DNA of 64,000 nucleotides. Origin: Clostridiales bacterium. GTDB taxonomy: Bacteria; Bacillota; Clostridia; Christensenellales; Pumilibacteraceae. The notes under the pieces were generated by a model that was not told the origin of the DNA, did not search any database, and saw only the letters and a program-made list of their open reading frames with translations. Shown piece by piece: positions 1 through 7,267 of this stretch. Location of the stretch: positions 66,993 to 130,992 of the forward strand of contig JAAVHP010000010.1 of assembly GCA_014799665.1 (NCBI GenBank), read 5' to 3'. Every line of letters starts with the position of its first letter. Positions within the stretch are counted from its first letter, which is position 1. The translations under genes were made by a program, and so were the position numbers.

Positions 1-151
1 CTTTGAGCGCGACGAATGTTTGCTCTACGTTGGGCAGTACGAACTCCGATCCGATAGCAAGCGCGGCGATCGACCACACTGCAAGCGATATACCGATTAC
101 GCAAACGGCGTAGACGATATTATAGGCAATTTTTTTTGCCGACTTGGACAT
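1..151 (-). CDS. ABC transporter permease, NitT/TauT type (partial)
   Basis: Only the first 50 codons are in the window; the gene runs off the left edge. The translation opens MSKSAKKIAYNIVYAVCVIG and holds one hydrophobic segment (about residues 10-33), as expected for the N-terminus of an inner-membrane permease. Its ATG overlaps the stop of the upstream binding-protein gene by one base (TAATG), so the two are probably translationally coupled. The permease assignment rests mainly on this coupling and the membrane segment, since the conserved EAA loop is outside the window. Confidence 0.6.
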   Translation of the reverse strand, partial: MSKSAKKIAYNIVYAVCVIGISLAVWSIAALAIGSEFVLPNVEQTFVALK

Positions 152-1140
152 TATCCTTTATAATAAATATCGTCGTCGGGAAGCTCCGCGAGCACCGTGC
201 CGATATCTGTATTAAGCGAGGTAAGCAAACGGAAGTACGCGCGGCAATCCTCTATGCAGTCCTCGGCGCGCACCGTCTTAATATTACAATTCTTAATTAT
301 TGTCGCATTGAGCGAAGCAAGCGACGGATCAGTCCCCTCTTCCATGTGCGCCTTGATCGCCTCGACCGTTTCGTCGGGATGAGCGGCCGCCCAACCGTCG
401 TTCTTTTCGAGCGTTTTGATAAAGTCCTCTACGTAGTCTCCGTCGCTCTCTATGAACGATTTTTTCGCCACAAGACAGGCCTGCGGATAATCGCTCTCAA
501 ACAGCTCCTGCCATTGTTCTTGCATATCGCAAAGAAGCTTTTTGTTAAACTTGTTCATGGCGTTGGTCGCCGCAGGCTCGGCGATAAGCGCGTAGTCGAC
601 TTCGCCCTTGTTGATCATGGGCAAAAGCGCGCTGCCGTCTTTGGCATAGCGGATAGCGACCTTGCCGGATACAGCAGTTTCGGAAACCTCGTAGTCGATT
701 TTAAGATTATCGAGGAGAATACGTAAAGTGTATTCGGGAACGGCGTTTTGCCCTATCGAGCCGAGCTTTTTACCTACGAGATCGCCGAGCTCGAACTCGT
801 CACCGTCGCCGTCGCCTATTATATAAAGATTGCCGTGCGTGTTCACGGTAAGGATCTGAATATCCACGCCCTTGTTGTACAGCGTAGCCGCGGCGTTGAT
901 AGGCATGATCGCCATGTCCGCCGCACCCGTCGATACCCTTTGCCCAATCGTTTCGGCGTTTACGACAGTGAACTCGGCACGAGAGTACCCCGCATCCATG
1001 AGCGAAGCGAGCGCGATCGCGGGCGCGCCGTCGGGCATATAGATATGCACCGTCTCGCCCGTTTCTTCATTACCGCACGCGGCAAGCGGAAGCGCGAACG
1101 TCGCCGCAGTGACCAAACATAAAAGCTTTTTGATTTTCAT
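151..1140 (-). CDS. ABC transporter substrate-binding lipoprotein (NitT/TauT, SsuA/THI5-like)
   Basis: A 329-residue secreted lipoprotein. It has a Lys-rich start, a hydrophobic signal and a lipobox LAAC near residue 22. The body, with HIYMPDGAPAIALASLMDAG and VNAETIGQRVSTGAADMAIM, follows the SsuA/NMT1/THI5-like binding-protein fold, which delivers sulfonates, nitrate or pyrimidine precursors to an ABC permease. The ligand cannot be read from the sequence. AAAGGAG lies a normal distance before the ATG. The gene sits between a small TM1266-type regulator and the permease, on the same strand and with no clear terminator between, so the three probably share an mRNA. Confidence 0.85.
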   Translation of the reverse strand: MKIKKLLCLVTAATFALPLAACGNEETGETVHIYMPDGAPAIALASLMDAGYSRAEFTVVNAETIGQRVSTGAADMAIMPINAAATLYNKGVDIQILTVNTHGNLYIIGDGDGDEFELGDLVGKKLGSIGQNAVPEYTLRILLDNLKIDYEVSETAVSGKVAIRYAKDGSALLPMINKGEVDYALIAEPAATNAMNKFNKKLLCDMQEQWQELFESDYPQACLVAKKSFIESDGDYVEDFIKTLEKNDGWAAAHPDETVEAIKAHMEEGTDPSLASLNATIIKNCNIKTVRAEDCIEDCRAYFRLLTSLNTDIGTVLAELPDDDIYYKG

Positions 1141-1250
1141 AATATATCTCCTTTAAAGTTAGTTTTAGGGATTAGAGGTCAAGGTACAGGAGTTGACCAC
1201 TACGTGGTAGTTTTATCCTTTCCCGTACCCAATGTCTGGTGCCTTATGCA

Positions 1251-1502
1251 CTATTCTTTTCCAAACATTGCCTTTGCGCTGACGCCGTTTATCGCGCCGA
1301 GCTTGCCCGTTAAAGCATTGACGGCATTAACGGGCGCGTCGAGCACGAGCGTGATAGCATTTATACCCCTATCACGTATAGGCAAGCCCAGCCGTCCAAG
1401 CACGTATTTGCCCGCGTCGTGAAGAACACGGTTTACGCTTTCCACAGCTTGCACGTCCGATACGATTATACCTAGCACGGCTATTCTGTTTTGTTCGCAC
1501 AT
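1251..1502 (-). CDS. TM1266-family putative iron-only hydrogenase system regulator
   Basis: An 83-residue, single-domain protein. The pattern RIAVLGIIVSDVQAVESVN, VLGRLGLPIRDRGINAITLV and VNALTGKLGAINGVSAKA matches the small ACT/ferredoxin-like TM1266 family, often encoded beside [FeFe]-hydrogenase maturation genes. Length is normal for the family. No hydrogenase gene is in view; instead it heads a NitT/TauT-type ABC operon. The ATG has GAGGTG as ribosome-binding site, and that site lies in a hairpin (see the leader entry). Family assignment is confident; the role here is unknown. Confidence 0.85.
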   Translation of the reverse strand: MCEQNRIAVLGIIVSDVQAVESVNRVLHDAGKYVLGRLGLPIRDRGINAITLVLDAPVNAVNALTGKLGAINGVSAKAMFGKE

Positions 1503-1648
1503 AAAAACGCACCTCTTATTAGGGTGCGCAAAAAAACATATTAAACTCGGACAGTTGCAACCGCCTAACCTTTTATCGGGTACGGCGTATGCAGTGAAAT
1601 AAAAACCGTCTTTACCGTCAGGCGCACCCTTTCGATTTAGACGAGTAT
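1503..1648 (-). promoter_or_regulatory. Structured 5' leader with alternative helices, candidate translational switch
   Basis: On the minus strand the leader has GGGTGCGC (1629-1622), about 90 nt of other sequence, then GCGCACCC (1529-1522), a perfect 8-bp closing helix. The 3' arm can instead pair with the start-site region: CGCACC (1528-1523) and GGTGCG (1513-1508) form a 6-bp hairpin containing the GAGGTG ribosome-binding site. The two helices exclude each other, the usual layout of a riboswitch controlling initiation. The hairpin is followed by five T residues, so a terminator role is also possible. I could not match the central region to a known aptamer class. Confidence 0.5.
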
Positions 1649-1677
1649 ATTATACTCCGCACATTTATAAATGTCAA
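1649..1677 (-). promoter_or_regulatory. Sigma-70-type promoter of the regulator-ABC operon
   Basis: Minus strand: TTGACA (1677-1672), 17 nt, TATAAT (1654-1649). Both boxes match consensus. Transcription would start near 1642, just before the structured leader. Confidence 0.85.
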
Positions 1678-1715
1678 GTAAATACAGATATACTAAAAAC
1701 CATTGTTCCATTTAT

Positions 1716-1757
1716 TAAAAACGGCTGTACCGAAACTCACGATACAGCCGTTTTTTA
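1716..1757 (-). terminator. Intrinsic terminator of the zinc-ribbon membrane protein gene
   Basis: Inverted repeat ACGGCTGTA / TACAGCCGT with a 13-nt loop and runs of A or T on both sides. It lies 15 nt after the stop of the gene ending at 1773 and before the next minus-strand promoter. Confidence 0.8.
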
Positions 1758-1772
1758 TTTATTGATCTTTAA

Positions 1773-3569
1773 TTATTTAAGCTTGTTGCCGCAATAGCAG
1801 CAGTACGTTTCGTCGACGCCGTTCTCTTTTCCGCACGCGCGGCAAGTGATTTTATCGGTAGGCGCCGCAGTGGTTTCGGTCGACGATGTCTCGGTCGAGG
1901 TCGTTTCGCCGCCCACGGTCGTGGTCGTTGTAGTAGTCGTAACAACGGTAGTTTCCTCGGTCGCAACCGCTTCGGTCTCGGCGGGCGCGGGCTGAGCCGC
2001 GACTTTCGCCGTTCTGTCTATGATCTTGACCTTGTGCTTATTGAGCACGGGAATGACAGTGAACAGAATATTGACGATGGCAAGCAGAAGCGTGAAGATG
2101 ATGCCGAATATAAATCCGCCGCCCATGCTGTCGCCCTTAGGCATGCCACCCGCCATAGATATGATCGCAACGAGCGAGCAACCGCCGGCAACTGCGGGGA
2201 TGATGATATCGAAGATACCGCCGATCTTGGGAATGCGGACGAGCTGCATCAGCACAAACAAGACAAGTGCGGCGAGCGTTATTATAAGCAGGAAGAACGC
2301 GAAGCCCGAGCCGCCCGAATTTGCCGCGGCGTTAGCGGCATAAATGGAACCGCCTTTTGCCGTTGTATACACAGCCGAGTTTGTAATGAGCAGAACGGCT
2401 ATAAGAATGAGTACGATATTGACTATCGAGTACCAAGGGAATCTGCCGTGGCTCTGAATAACCGTTACGAAAATAGTAAACGCAAGAAGTATTATCGAGA
2501 TAACGAACGCAATGCCCTGACCTGCGCTTACGTTAGCACCGAACAAACCGGTGAAAGCAAGATACGCAAGCATGAATGCGAACGATACAACAGCGTCAAG
2601 CGCGTGAACGTTTTTATTTTTCTTAACAAAGAACAGTATGAGGTTTTTAACTACGAGCGCAATCGGAACAAGGAAGGCTATGAACATGAGGAAGCCCATT
2701 ATGGCGTAACCGCCGCCTACCCAATTACCAGCCATGCCGGTGAGGTAGCCTTTGACTTCGGCGCTCTTGCCGAGATACCCGAATACGCTGTACCATTCCG
2801 AGGTGTTCTTGCCGTTGACCGTGCCGGTCGTAATGTCGAACGCCGAAATGAGAAGCGCCAAACCGCTGACAAAAAGCAGGATGTTGGCTATTATAAACAG
2901 CGGGAGCTTGCCTTTATTATTGATAAAGTCGTTGGACTTCGCCGCGATAGCCGTAGTCTTTTTGGTCTTGGTGGTCGTCGTTACCGTAGTAGTAGTCGAC
3001 GAGACAGCCGCAGGTTCTTCCGTTTTGGGTTCTTCCGCGGGTGTTACGACAGGTTCTGGTTCCTTAACCGGTTCCGGTGCGGGTTCTTCCTTAACGGGTT
3101 CGGGCTCTTTAACAGGCTCGGGAGCGGGCTCGGCAACGGGCTTCGGTTCTTCCTTGACAGGTTCAGGCGTAGGCTCGACCGTCTCGGTAACCGTAGGCTC
3201 TTCGACCGCTTCCTCTTTGGGCTCCTCGGCTTTTACCGGTTCTTTCTTCTGAACAGGCTTTTTTGCGGCGGGCTTTTTAGCCGCCGTCGAGGACTTAGAA
3301 GCTGTCGACTTGCTACCGGTAGAAGAAGATTTGGTCGCGGGCTTCTTTGCCGTAGAAGTCGTCTTCTTAGCCGTCGACGCGGGCTTTTTAGCCGTTGTCG
3401 ATTTAGCCGCAGGCTTCTTCGCCGCGGGTTTCTTTTCCGCAGGCGCAGCTTCCTCGGCGGGTGCAGACTCATCAAGCTGGTTATTGAGCGACGCTATGAG
3501 CTCGGCAGCTTTTTTGAGCGCTTCGGCAGCCTCTGCGCGAGTCTGCTCGGTGGTCTTTTTACTTGCCAT
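1773..3569 (-). CDS. Polytopic membrane protein with Lys/Ala/Pro-rich N-terminus and C-terminal zinc ribbon
   Basis: A 598-residue protein of unknown function. I start it at the second of two adjacent ATGs, five bases after GGAGG; an upstream in-frame extension has no ribosome-binding site. Residues 1-35 form a charged helix. Residues about 40-100 are Lys/Ala/Thr repeats (AAKKPAAKSTTAKKPA), and 110-190 are Pro/Glu/Val repeats (EPVKEEPAPEPVKEPEP). About eight hydrophobic segments follow, then a Thr-rich linker and a C-terminal ribbon with two CxxC pairs (CRACGKE and CCYCGN). The low-complexity half is probably a cytosolic tether. It is a single gene with its own promoter and terminator. Confidence 0.75.
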   Translation of the reverse strand: MASKKTTEQTRAEAAEALKKAAELIASLNNQLDESAPAEEAAPAEKKPAAKKPAAKSTTAKKPASTAKKTTSTAKKPATKSSSTGSKSTASKSSTAAKKPAAKKPVQKKEPVKAEEPKEEAVEEPTVTETVEPTPEPVKEEPKPVAEPAPEPVKEPEPVKEEPAPEPVKEPEPVVTPAEEPKTEEPAAVSSTTTTVTTTTKTKKTTAIAAKSNDFINNKGKLPLFIIANILLFVSGLALLISAFDITTGTVNGKNTSEWYSVFGYLGKSAEVKGYLTGMAGNWVGGGYAIMGFLMFIAFLVPIALVVKNLILFFVKKNKNVHALDAVVSFAFMLAYLAFTGLFGANVSAGQGIAFVISIILLAFTIFVTVIQSHGRFPWYSIVNIVLILIAVLLITNSAVYTTAKGGSIYAANAAANSGGSGFAFFLLIITLAALVLFVLMQLVRIPKIGGIFDIIIPAVAGGCSLVAIISMAGGMPKGDSMGGGFIFGIIFTLLLAIVNILFTVIPVLNKHKVKIIDRTAKVAAQPAPAETEAVATEETTVVTTTTTTTTVGGETTSTETSSTETTAAPTDKITCRACGKENGVDETYCCYCGNKLK

Positions 3570-3612
3570 CATTTCCTCCAAGTAATTGATTAAAACAATA
3601 ATGTCTTTACAT

Positions 3613-3641
3613 ATTATATCATACGCGAAAATACAAATCAA
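3613..3641 (-). promoter_or_regulatory. Promoter of the zinc-ribbon membrane protein gene
   Basis: Minus strand: TTGATT (3641-3636), 17 nt, TATAAT (3618-3613). Confidence 0.75.
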
Positions 3642-3701
3642 GAATTTTATAAAAATTTTTTCAAAGAAATGTTCGCGTTTTTCTGGCCGTTTATCGGCTT
3701 A

Positions 3702-4538
3702 TTACAGTTCGACTTCCATGCCGTCGTAAGCGACGGTAATTCCGAGCGGATCGGCGAGCGCTTTTATTCCGTCGAAATCGAGATCGGTATTGTGCGAAAG
3801 GTGCGTTGCGATCACTGTCGAGTTCTCTTTAAAAAGCCGCGCTTGTCTTATCAGTTTTACTTGGTTATTTATATCGTAAAGCCCCATGTGTCGACCCGCG
3901 CCGTGCTCTATCGCGCCGTAGGTGCAATCGAGAGCCGCCAAATCGACTCGCGCGCTCATACCATACAAACGCTCGAACACCTCGAATTCGAGCGGGCCTG
4001 TGTCGTTCATGAGCAATATTCCTACACCGTTCCGCTCCAAATAATAGACCAAGCACTGCTCGCCTTTCGTGTGCGACGCGGGCAGCGCGATAATGCGCAT
4101 ATCGCCGTCTACGACCTCATCGAATGGGCGCAACGTATTTACTGAAATCGTTTGTTCTACTTCGGGACGAACCTCGCGCTTAATATCGGACATGAACATG
4201 TCGTGAACGGTTTGGTTGCAAAACACCTTAATGTTTTGCTCGGTCATGTCGTGCGCGAACGGCCCACCGTGCATACAGAACTCCTGCGGATAGCAGTGGT
4301 CCATGTGCGCATGGGTTATAAGCACGCGCTTGATTTTGGATAGATCGAATCGATACGTGAGCATATGCATATACGTATCCATCGGGAAATCGAAGAGCGT
4401 GTCGTCGTCGATCAGTATCTGACTGCGCGTCCGTATATTCTTGCCGCCCGTCTCCTTGGCATGCCGACAGGTCTTGCAATTGCAAAACACCGCGGGAACG
4501 CCCTCTGCGGCGGCTGTACCCAAAAACTTGATTTTCAT
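3702..4538 (-). CDS. MBL-fold metallohydrolase, PhnP-like
   Basis: A 278-residue cytosolic metallo-beta-lactamase-fold hydrolase. The start MKIKFLGTAAAEGVPA is the first strand of the fold. THAHMDHC near residue 80 is the HxHxDH di-metal site, and ASHTKGEQ and LMNDTGPLEFE supply later ligands. CNCKTC near residue 18 matches the extra Cys cluster seen in PhnP-type cyclic phosphodiesterases. The substrate is unknown. The reading frame extends upstream, but only through a copy of the 126-nt repeat; AAAGGAGAG, 12 bases before this ATG, supports the start chosen. The acyl-CoA synthetase gene lies upstream on the same strand. Confidence 0.85.
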   Translation of the reverse strand: MKIKFLGTAAAEGVPAVFCNCKTCRHAKETGGKNIRTRSQILIDDDTLFDFPMDTYMHMLTYRFDLSKIKRVLITHAHMDHCYPQEFCMHGGPFAHDMTEQNIKVFCNQTVHDMFMSDIKREVRPEVEQTISVNTLRPFDEVVDGDMRIIALPASHTKGEQCLVYYLERNGVGILLMNDTGPLEFEVFERLYGMSARVDLAALDCTYGAIEHGAGRHMGLYDINNQVKLIRQARLFKENSTVIATHLSHNTDLDFDGIKALADPLGITVAYDGMEVEL

Positions 4539-4574
4539 GGTATTACAATTCTCTCCTTTAAATCGGACAGTTCC

Positions 4575-4700
4575 CCGAAAGCTCAGTCGCGCGTCAGACG
4601 GGCAACAGTTGGCGAGGCGGCGACGGGAGTGTAGACCCACCTACATGACCAAGCCGCCGAACCAAACGTAGCCCGTATCACGCGATGAATGTGCTTTCGG
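4575..4700 (-). repeat. 126-nt palindromic 3'-end element, copy 1
   Basis: Lies between the acyl-CoA synthetase and MBL genes. Minus-strand arms CCGAAAGC (4700-4693) and GCTTTCGG (4582-4575) pair perfectly. Inside are TCGCGT/ACGCG, ACGGGC/GCCCGT, GTTTGG/CCAAC, GGCGGC/GCCGCC and TGTAG/CTACA, nested in order, giving a long rod. The last codons and the TGA stop of the synthetase lie inside the element. See copies at 21088, 28907 and 61871. Confidence 0.85.
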
Positions 4701-6264
4701 CGCGCTTTGAAAGCGCGATCGTATCGATTTTCATAACCGCCGTCAGCGGCAGCGCGTCTATAAGCTCGACTATCGTCGGCACGGCGTAGTGCGACAGATC
4801 GCTTTCTATCTTTTTGCGCAGCGCGTTCTCGTCCTGCGGCTTGCCCGTATAGTAGAGCGCGATACGCGTTTTGCCGTGATCCTTGTACTCGACGGCGCAC
4901 GCGCCCGTGACACCGTCGACTTCGAGCACGGAAGCTTCTATCTCCTTGGGATAAACGCTTATCCCCGCAATCTTTATAATACGTTTCAGCCGCTGAATAA
5001 AATACAGATAGCCGTCCTCGTCCACGTAGCCGAAATCACCCGTGCGCACATATCGCTTTCCGTCGTGCTCGAAGAACACACGCTCGTTTTCTTCCCGCGC
5101 GTCGAGATACCCCAGCATGAGCGTGTCGCCCGCGATCGCGATCTCGCCCTTCTCGCCCGCCACAAGCGGCGTCGTACCGTCGGGGTTGACGATGATCGCG
5201 TCTAGGTCGCTCAGCATATATCCCATAGAACGCGTGCGGTTATGATCGTAATTATTGACGGCGCAAACGGTGACCGTTTCGGTCAGTCCGTAGCCCTCGA
5301 ACAGCCGCGCCTTTGCGCCCGCGCTCTCTAACCGTTCGTTGAACTTGTCCAAGAGATCCTGCGGCGCACAGTCGCCGCCCACGAACCCGACGTACAGATT
5401 TTTGAGCGCCGCGCCGTTAAAGTCCTTTTGTTTGAGCAGCGCGCGAAAAAGATTGGGCACTCCGATTATAAAGTGCATTTTGTTTTTCTTTAAAAGCTTG
5501 ACGGTCGTCTTGGGCTCGAACTTAGGCATGAGCACGCTCACGCCGCCGTAAGAGAGCGTTGTGTGTATGCACATAGCAAGCCCGAACCCGTGAAACATTG
5601 GCAGCGCCGCGAGCATATACATTCCGTGCGCGTCATCTATGCAGAGCGCTTCCAGCCCGCGCCGCGCAAGCGCGTTTATCGACTCGTCGCTGAGCTCTAT
5701 GATCTTAGGCTCGCCGCCTGTGCCGCCGCTGTGCAGGTACACGCCCACGCTGTTCCCGTCGCGCGCGGGCGGAGCGGGAAGCTCGACGGGGTTAAGCTCG
5801 TCGAAACGCGTAATGCCTTTCATATCACCCTTGTACGGCTTGACCTTAATATCGAACAAGAACCGAAGCAACGGCGAAAGCGAGCGCGCGGGGTGAACGG
5901 AAATAATAGGATACAAATCGGTAAGCGGCGCGTATTTTTCGAGATTGATGGATAAAGTTATAAGCAGCTTGGACTTAGCCTTGTCCATGAACTTTTTAAG
6001 CTGGTTGAGCGGCGCGAGCGGGTGCACCATGTGCGCGATACCGCCCACCCTGTTGATAGCGTAAAAGCAATACACACACTCGGGCGTGTTGGGCATACAT
6101 ATCGTAACGACGTCGCCCTCTTTAATAAGCGACGACAACCGCGCCGCTGTCTCGTCTATTGCGGAAAATAATCGAGCATACGAAAAGCTCTTACCCATGT
6201 AGGTAAACGCTGTCCACTCGCCGTCTTTTTTATATGCGTCTTTTAACGATTGATAAAGTAACAT
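4678..6264 (-). CDS. AMP-binding acyl-CoA synthetase family protein
   Basis: A 528-residue class I adenylate-forming enzyme, expected to activate a carboxylic acid with ATP and pass it to CoA. Motifs in order: the P-loop-like LHSGGTGGEPKII (about 170), the aromatic motif region FEGYGLTETV (about 315), RTGDFGYVDEDGYLYFIQR (about 410) and the C-terminal catalytic lysine region LPLTAVMKID. Length is normal. The chain length preferred cannot be read. It starts 9 bases after a DUF1624 membrane acyltransferase, so the pair may make and transfer an acyl group. Its C-terminal residues STFIA and stop codon lie inside a 126-nt repeat. Confidence 0.85.
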   Translation of the reverse strand: MLLYQSLKDAYKKDGEWTAFTYMGKSFSYARLFSAIDETAARLSSLIKEGDVVTICMPNTPECVYCFYAINRVGGIAHMVHPLAPLNQLKKFMDKAKSKLLITLSINLEKYAPLTDLYPIISVHPARSLSPLLRFLFDIKVKPYKGDMKGITRFDELNPVELPAPPARDGNSVGVYLHSGGTGGEPKIIELSDESINALARRGLEALCIDDAHGMYMLAALPMFHGFGLAMCIHTTLSYGGVSVLMPKFEPKTTVKLLKKNKMHFIIGVPNLFRALLKQKDFNGAALKNLYVGFVGGDCAPQDLLDKFNERLESAGAKARLFEGYGLTETVTVCAVNNYDHNRTRSMGYMLSDLDAIIVNPDGTTPLVAGEKGEIAIAGDTLMLGYLDAREENERVFFEHDGKRYVRTGDFGYVDEDGYLYFIQRLKRIIKIAGISVYPKEIEASVLEVDGVTGACAVEYKDHGKTRIALYYTGKPQDENALRKKIESDLSHYAVPTIVELIDALPLTAVMKIDTIALSKRAESTFIA

Positions 6265-6273
6265 AAACGCTCC

Positions 6274-7185
6274 CTACAAAGAAAATCCCATGCACAGCCC
6301 GATAAGGATAAAAAGTCCCGCAAGCACGACCTGGTGAAGAAAATAAAAAATCAGCGCATGCCGTCCGACAAAGATAACCGGCTTGTGCCACTTCCCATCG
6401 AGCGCGGGAAGCAGCGACGCGCGCGTACTGTACGCCGCCTTGCCCCAGTACGTGCCGATAAGCACCGCGCCGAGGTAAGGGAACAGCCCGAACCAGTCGT
6501 CGCCGAACGCGTACTTGCCGAAAATATATCCTAAAAAATGCTCGTCGGTAAAATACCTATCGAACTGTATCGTCCAGAATTGGTTAAAAATCCCGACGAA
6601 TAAAATTACCGCGCCCAAAACGAGCGGCGCGTAAAGATTGATATATTCGCCCGCCTTAACGACCGCTTTTTGTTTTTTGGTAGGGGTCGGCGAGGTTATC
6701 CATGCGCCGAGGTTTGTAAGGCTGTCGAGCGCAGCGGTACAGAGTATGCTCATGGCGATACAGTCGAGTATGCCGAACACCACGCCATCCTCCATGAACC
6801 CTATCGCTTTACATACGAAGGTCGCACCCGTAAACACGAGCGCGGCAATGCCGCACAGCGCGCCGCGGCGCGTATTGTTGCGCGAGAACGCACAGCTTGT
6901 CCCGACAAGAAAGAGGAATAGGAACACGAATAAATAGTGCGCCCAAAACCTGAACCCGTAATCGCTTGTCGATTTCCAATAGCTTACCGCAAATTTATAA
7001 ACCCCGTCGGCAAAGCTGTTTACGCCGACCTTAAAGTTTGAAAAAAAATCTTTCGGGTGCGAACAATCATACATTAAGTGATCGAAGCACATAGCGAGAA
7101 CGGCGAACCCACGCAAAAAGTCAAGCTCCCACACTCTGCGCTTTTTGTCTTTGAATATAGGTTTTGCCGCCGTCGCGATTTTCAT
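6274..7185 (-). CDS. DUF1624 / heparan-alpha-glucosaminide acetyltransferase-like membrane protein
   Basis: A 303-residue integral membrane protein with about seven to eight hydrophobic segments. The N-terminal signature WELDFLRGFAVLAMCFDHLMYD fits the DUF1624 family, membrane acyltransferases whose His after the first helix is thought to be catalytic. The C-terminal WHKPVIFVGRHALIFYFLHQ also fits. It is cotranscribed with the acyl-CoA synthetase 9 bases downstream. No ribosome-binding site precedes the ATG, and the -10 box ends only 7 bases upstream, so the mRNA may be leaderless. Confidence 0.8.
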   Translation of the reverse strand: MKIATAAKPIFKDKKRRVWELDFLRGFAVLAMCFDHLMYDCSHPKDFFSNFKVGVNSFADGVYKFAVSYWKSTSDYGFRFWAHYLFVFLFLFLVGTSCAFSRNNTRRGALCGIAALVFTGATFVCKAIGFMEDGVVFGILDCIAMSILCTAALDSLTNLGAWITSPTPTKKQKAVVKAGEYINLYAPLVLGAVILFVGIFNQFWTIQFDRYFTDEHFLGYIFGKYAFGDDWFGLFPYLGAVLIGTYWGKAAYSTRASLLPALDGKWHKPVIFVGRHALIFYFLHQVVLAGLFILIGLCMGFSL

Positions 7186-7192
7186 AATTTAT

Positions 7193-7221
7193 AGTATACA
7201 TTATTTTGATTAATAAGTAAA
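7193..7221 (-). promoter_or_regulatory. Promoter of the DUF1624-acyl-CoA synthetase operon, probably leaderless
   Basis: Minus strand: TTTACT (7221-7216), 17 nt, TATACT (7198-7193). The ATG at 7185 starts 7 bases after the -10 box, about where transcription would begin. Confidence 0.7.
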
Positions 7222-7267
7222 GAAAATAACGATTGCTACCGCGCCGATAATTTTATCTGTTTTATTA

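Noticed and set aside
1530..1620. Guanidine-I (ykkC), TPP, cobalamin or SAM riboswitch
   Set aside because: Single short matches such as ACTGTCCGAG occur, but the other obligatory motifs of each class are absent or in the wrong order.
2034..3593. 519-residue open frame on the plus strand opposite the zinc-ribbon membrane protein gene
   Set aside because: The translation is Arg/Gly/Phe-rich low complexity and mirrors the Lys/Ala/Pro repeats of the real gene; no ribosome-binding site or family motif.
3676..3700. Terminator after the MBL hydrolase gene
   Set aside because: GCCG/CGGC with a short A/T tail is only 4-5 bp and too weak to call.
4583..4900. Small proteins starting in the 126-nt repeat (SCRWVYTPVA-type translations) at several sites
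   Set aside because: The same wording appears wherever the repeat is translated; the frames have no ribosome-binding site and run into real genes in another frame.
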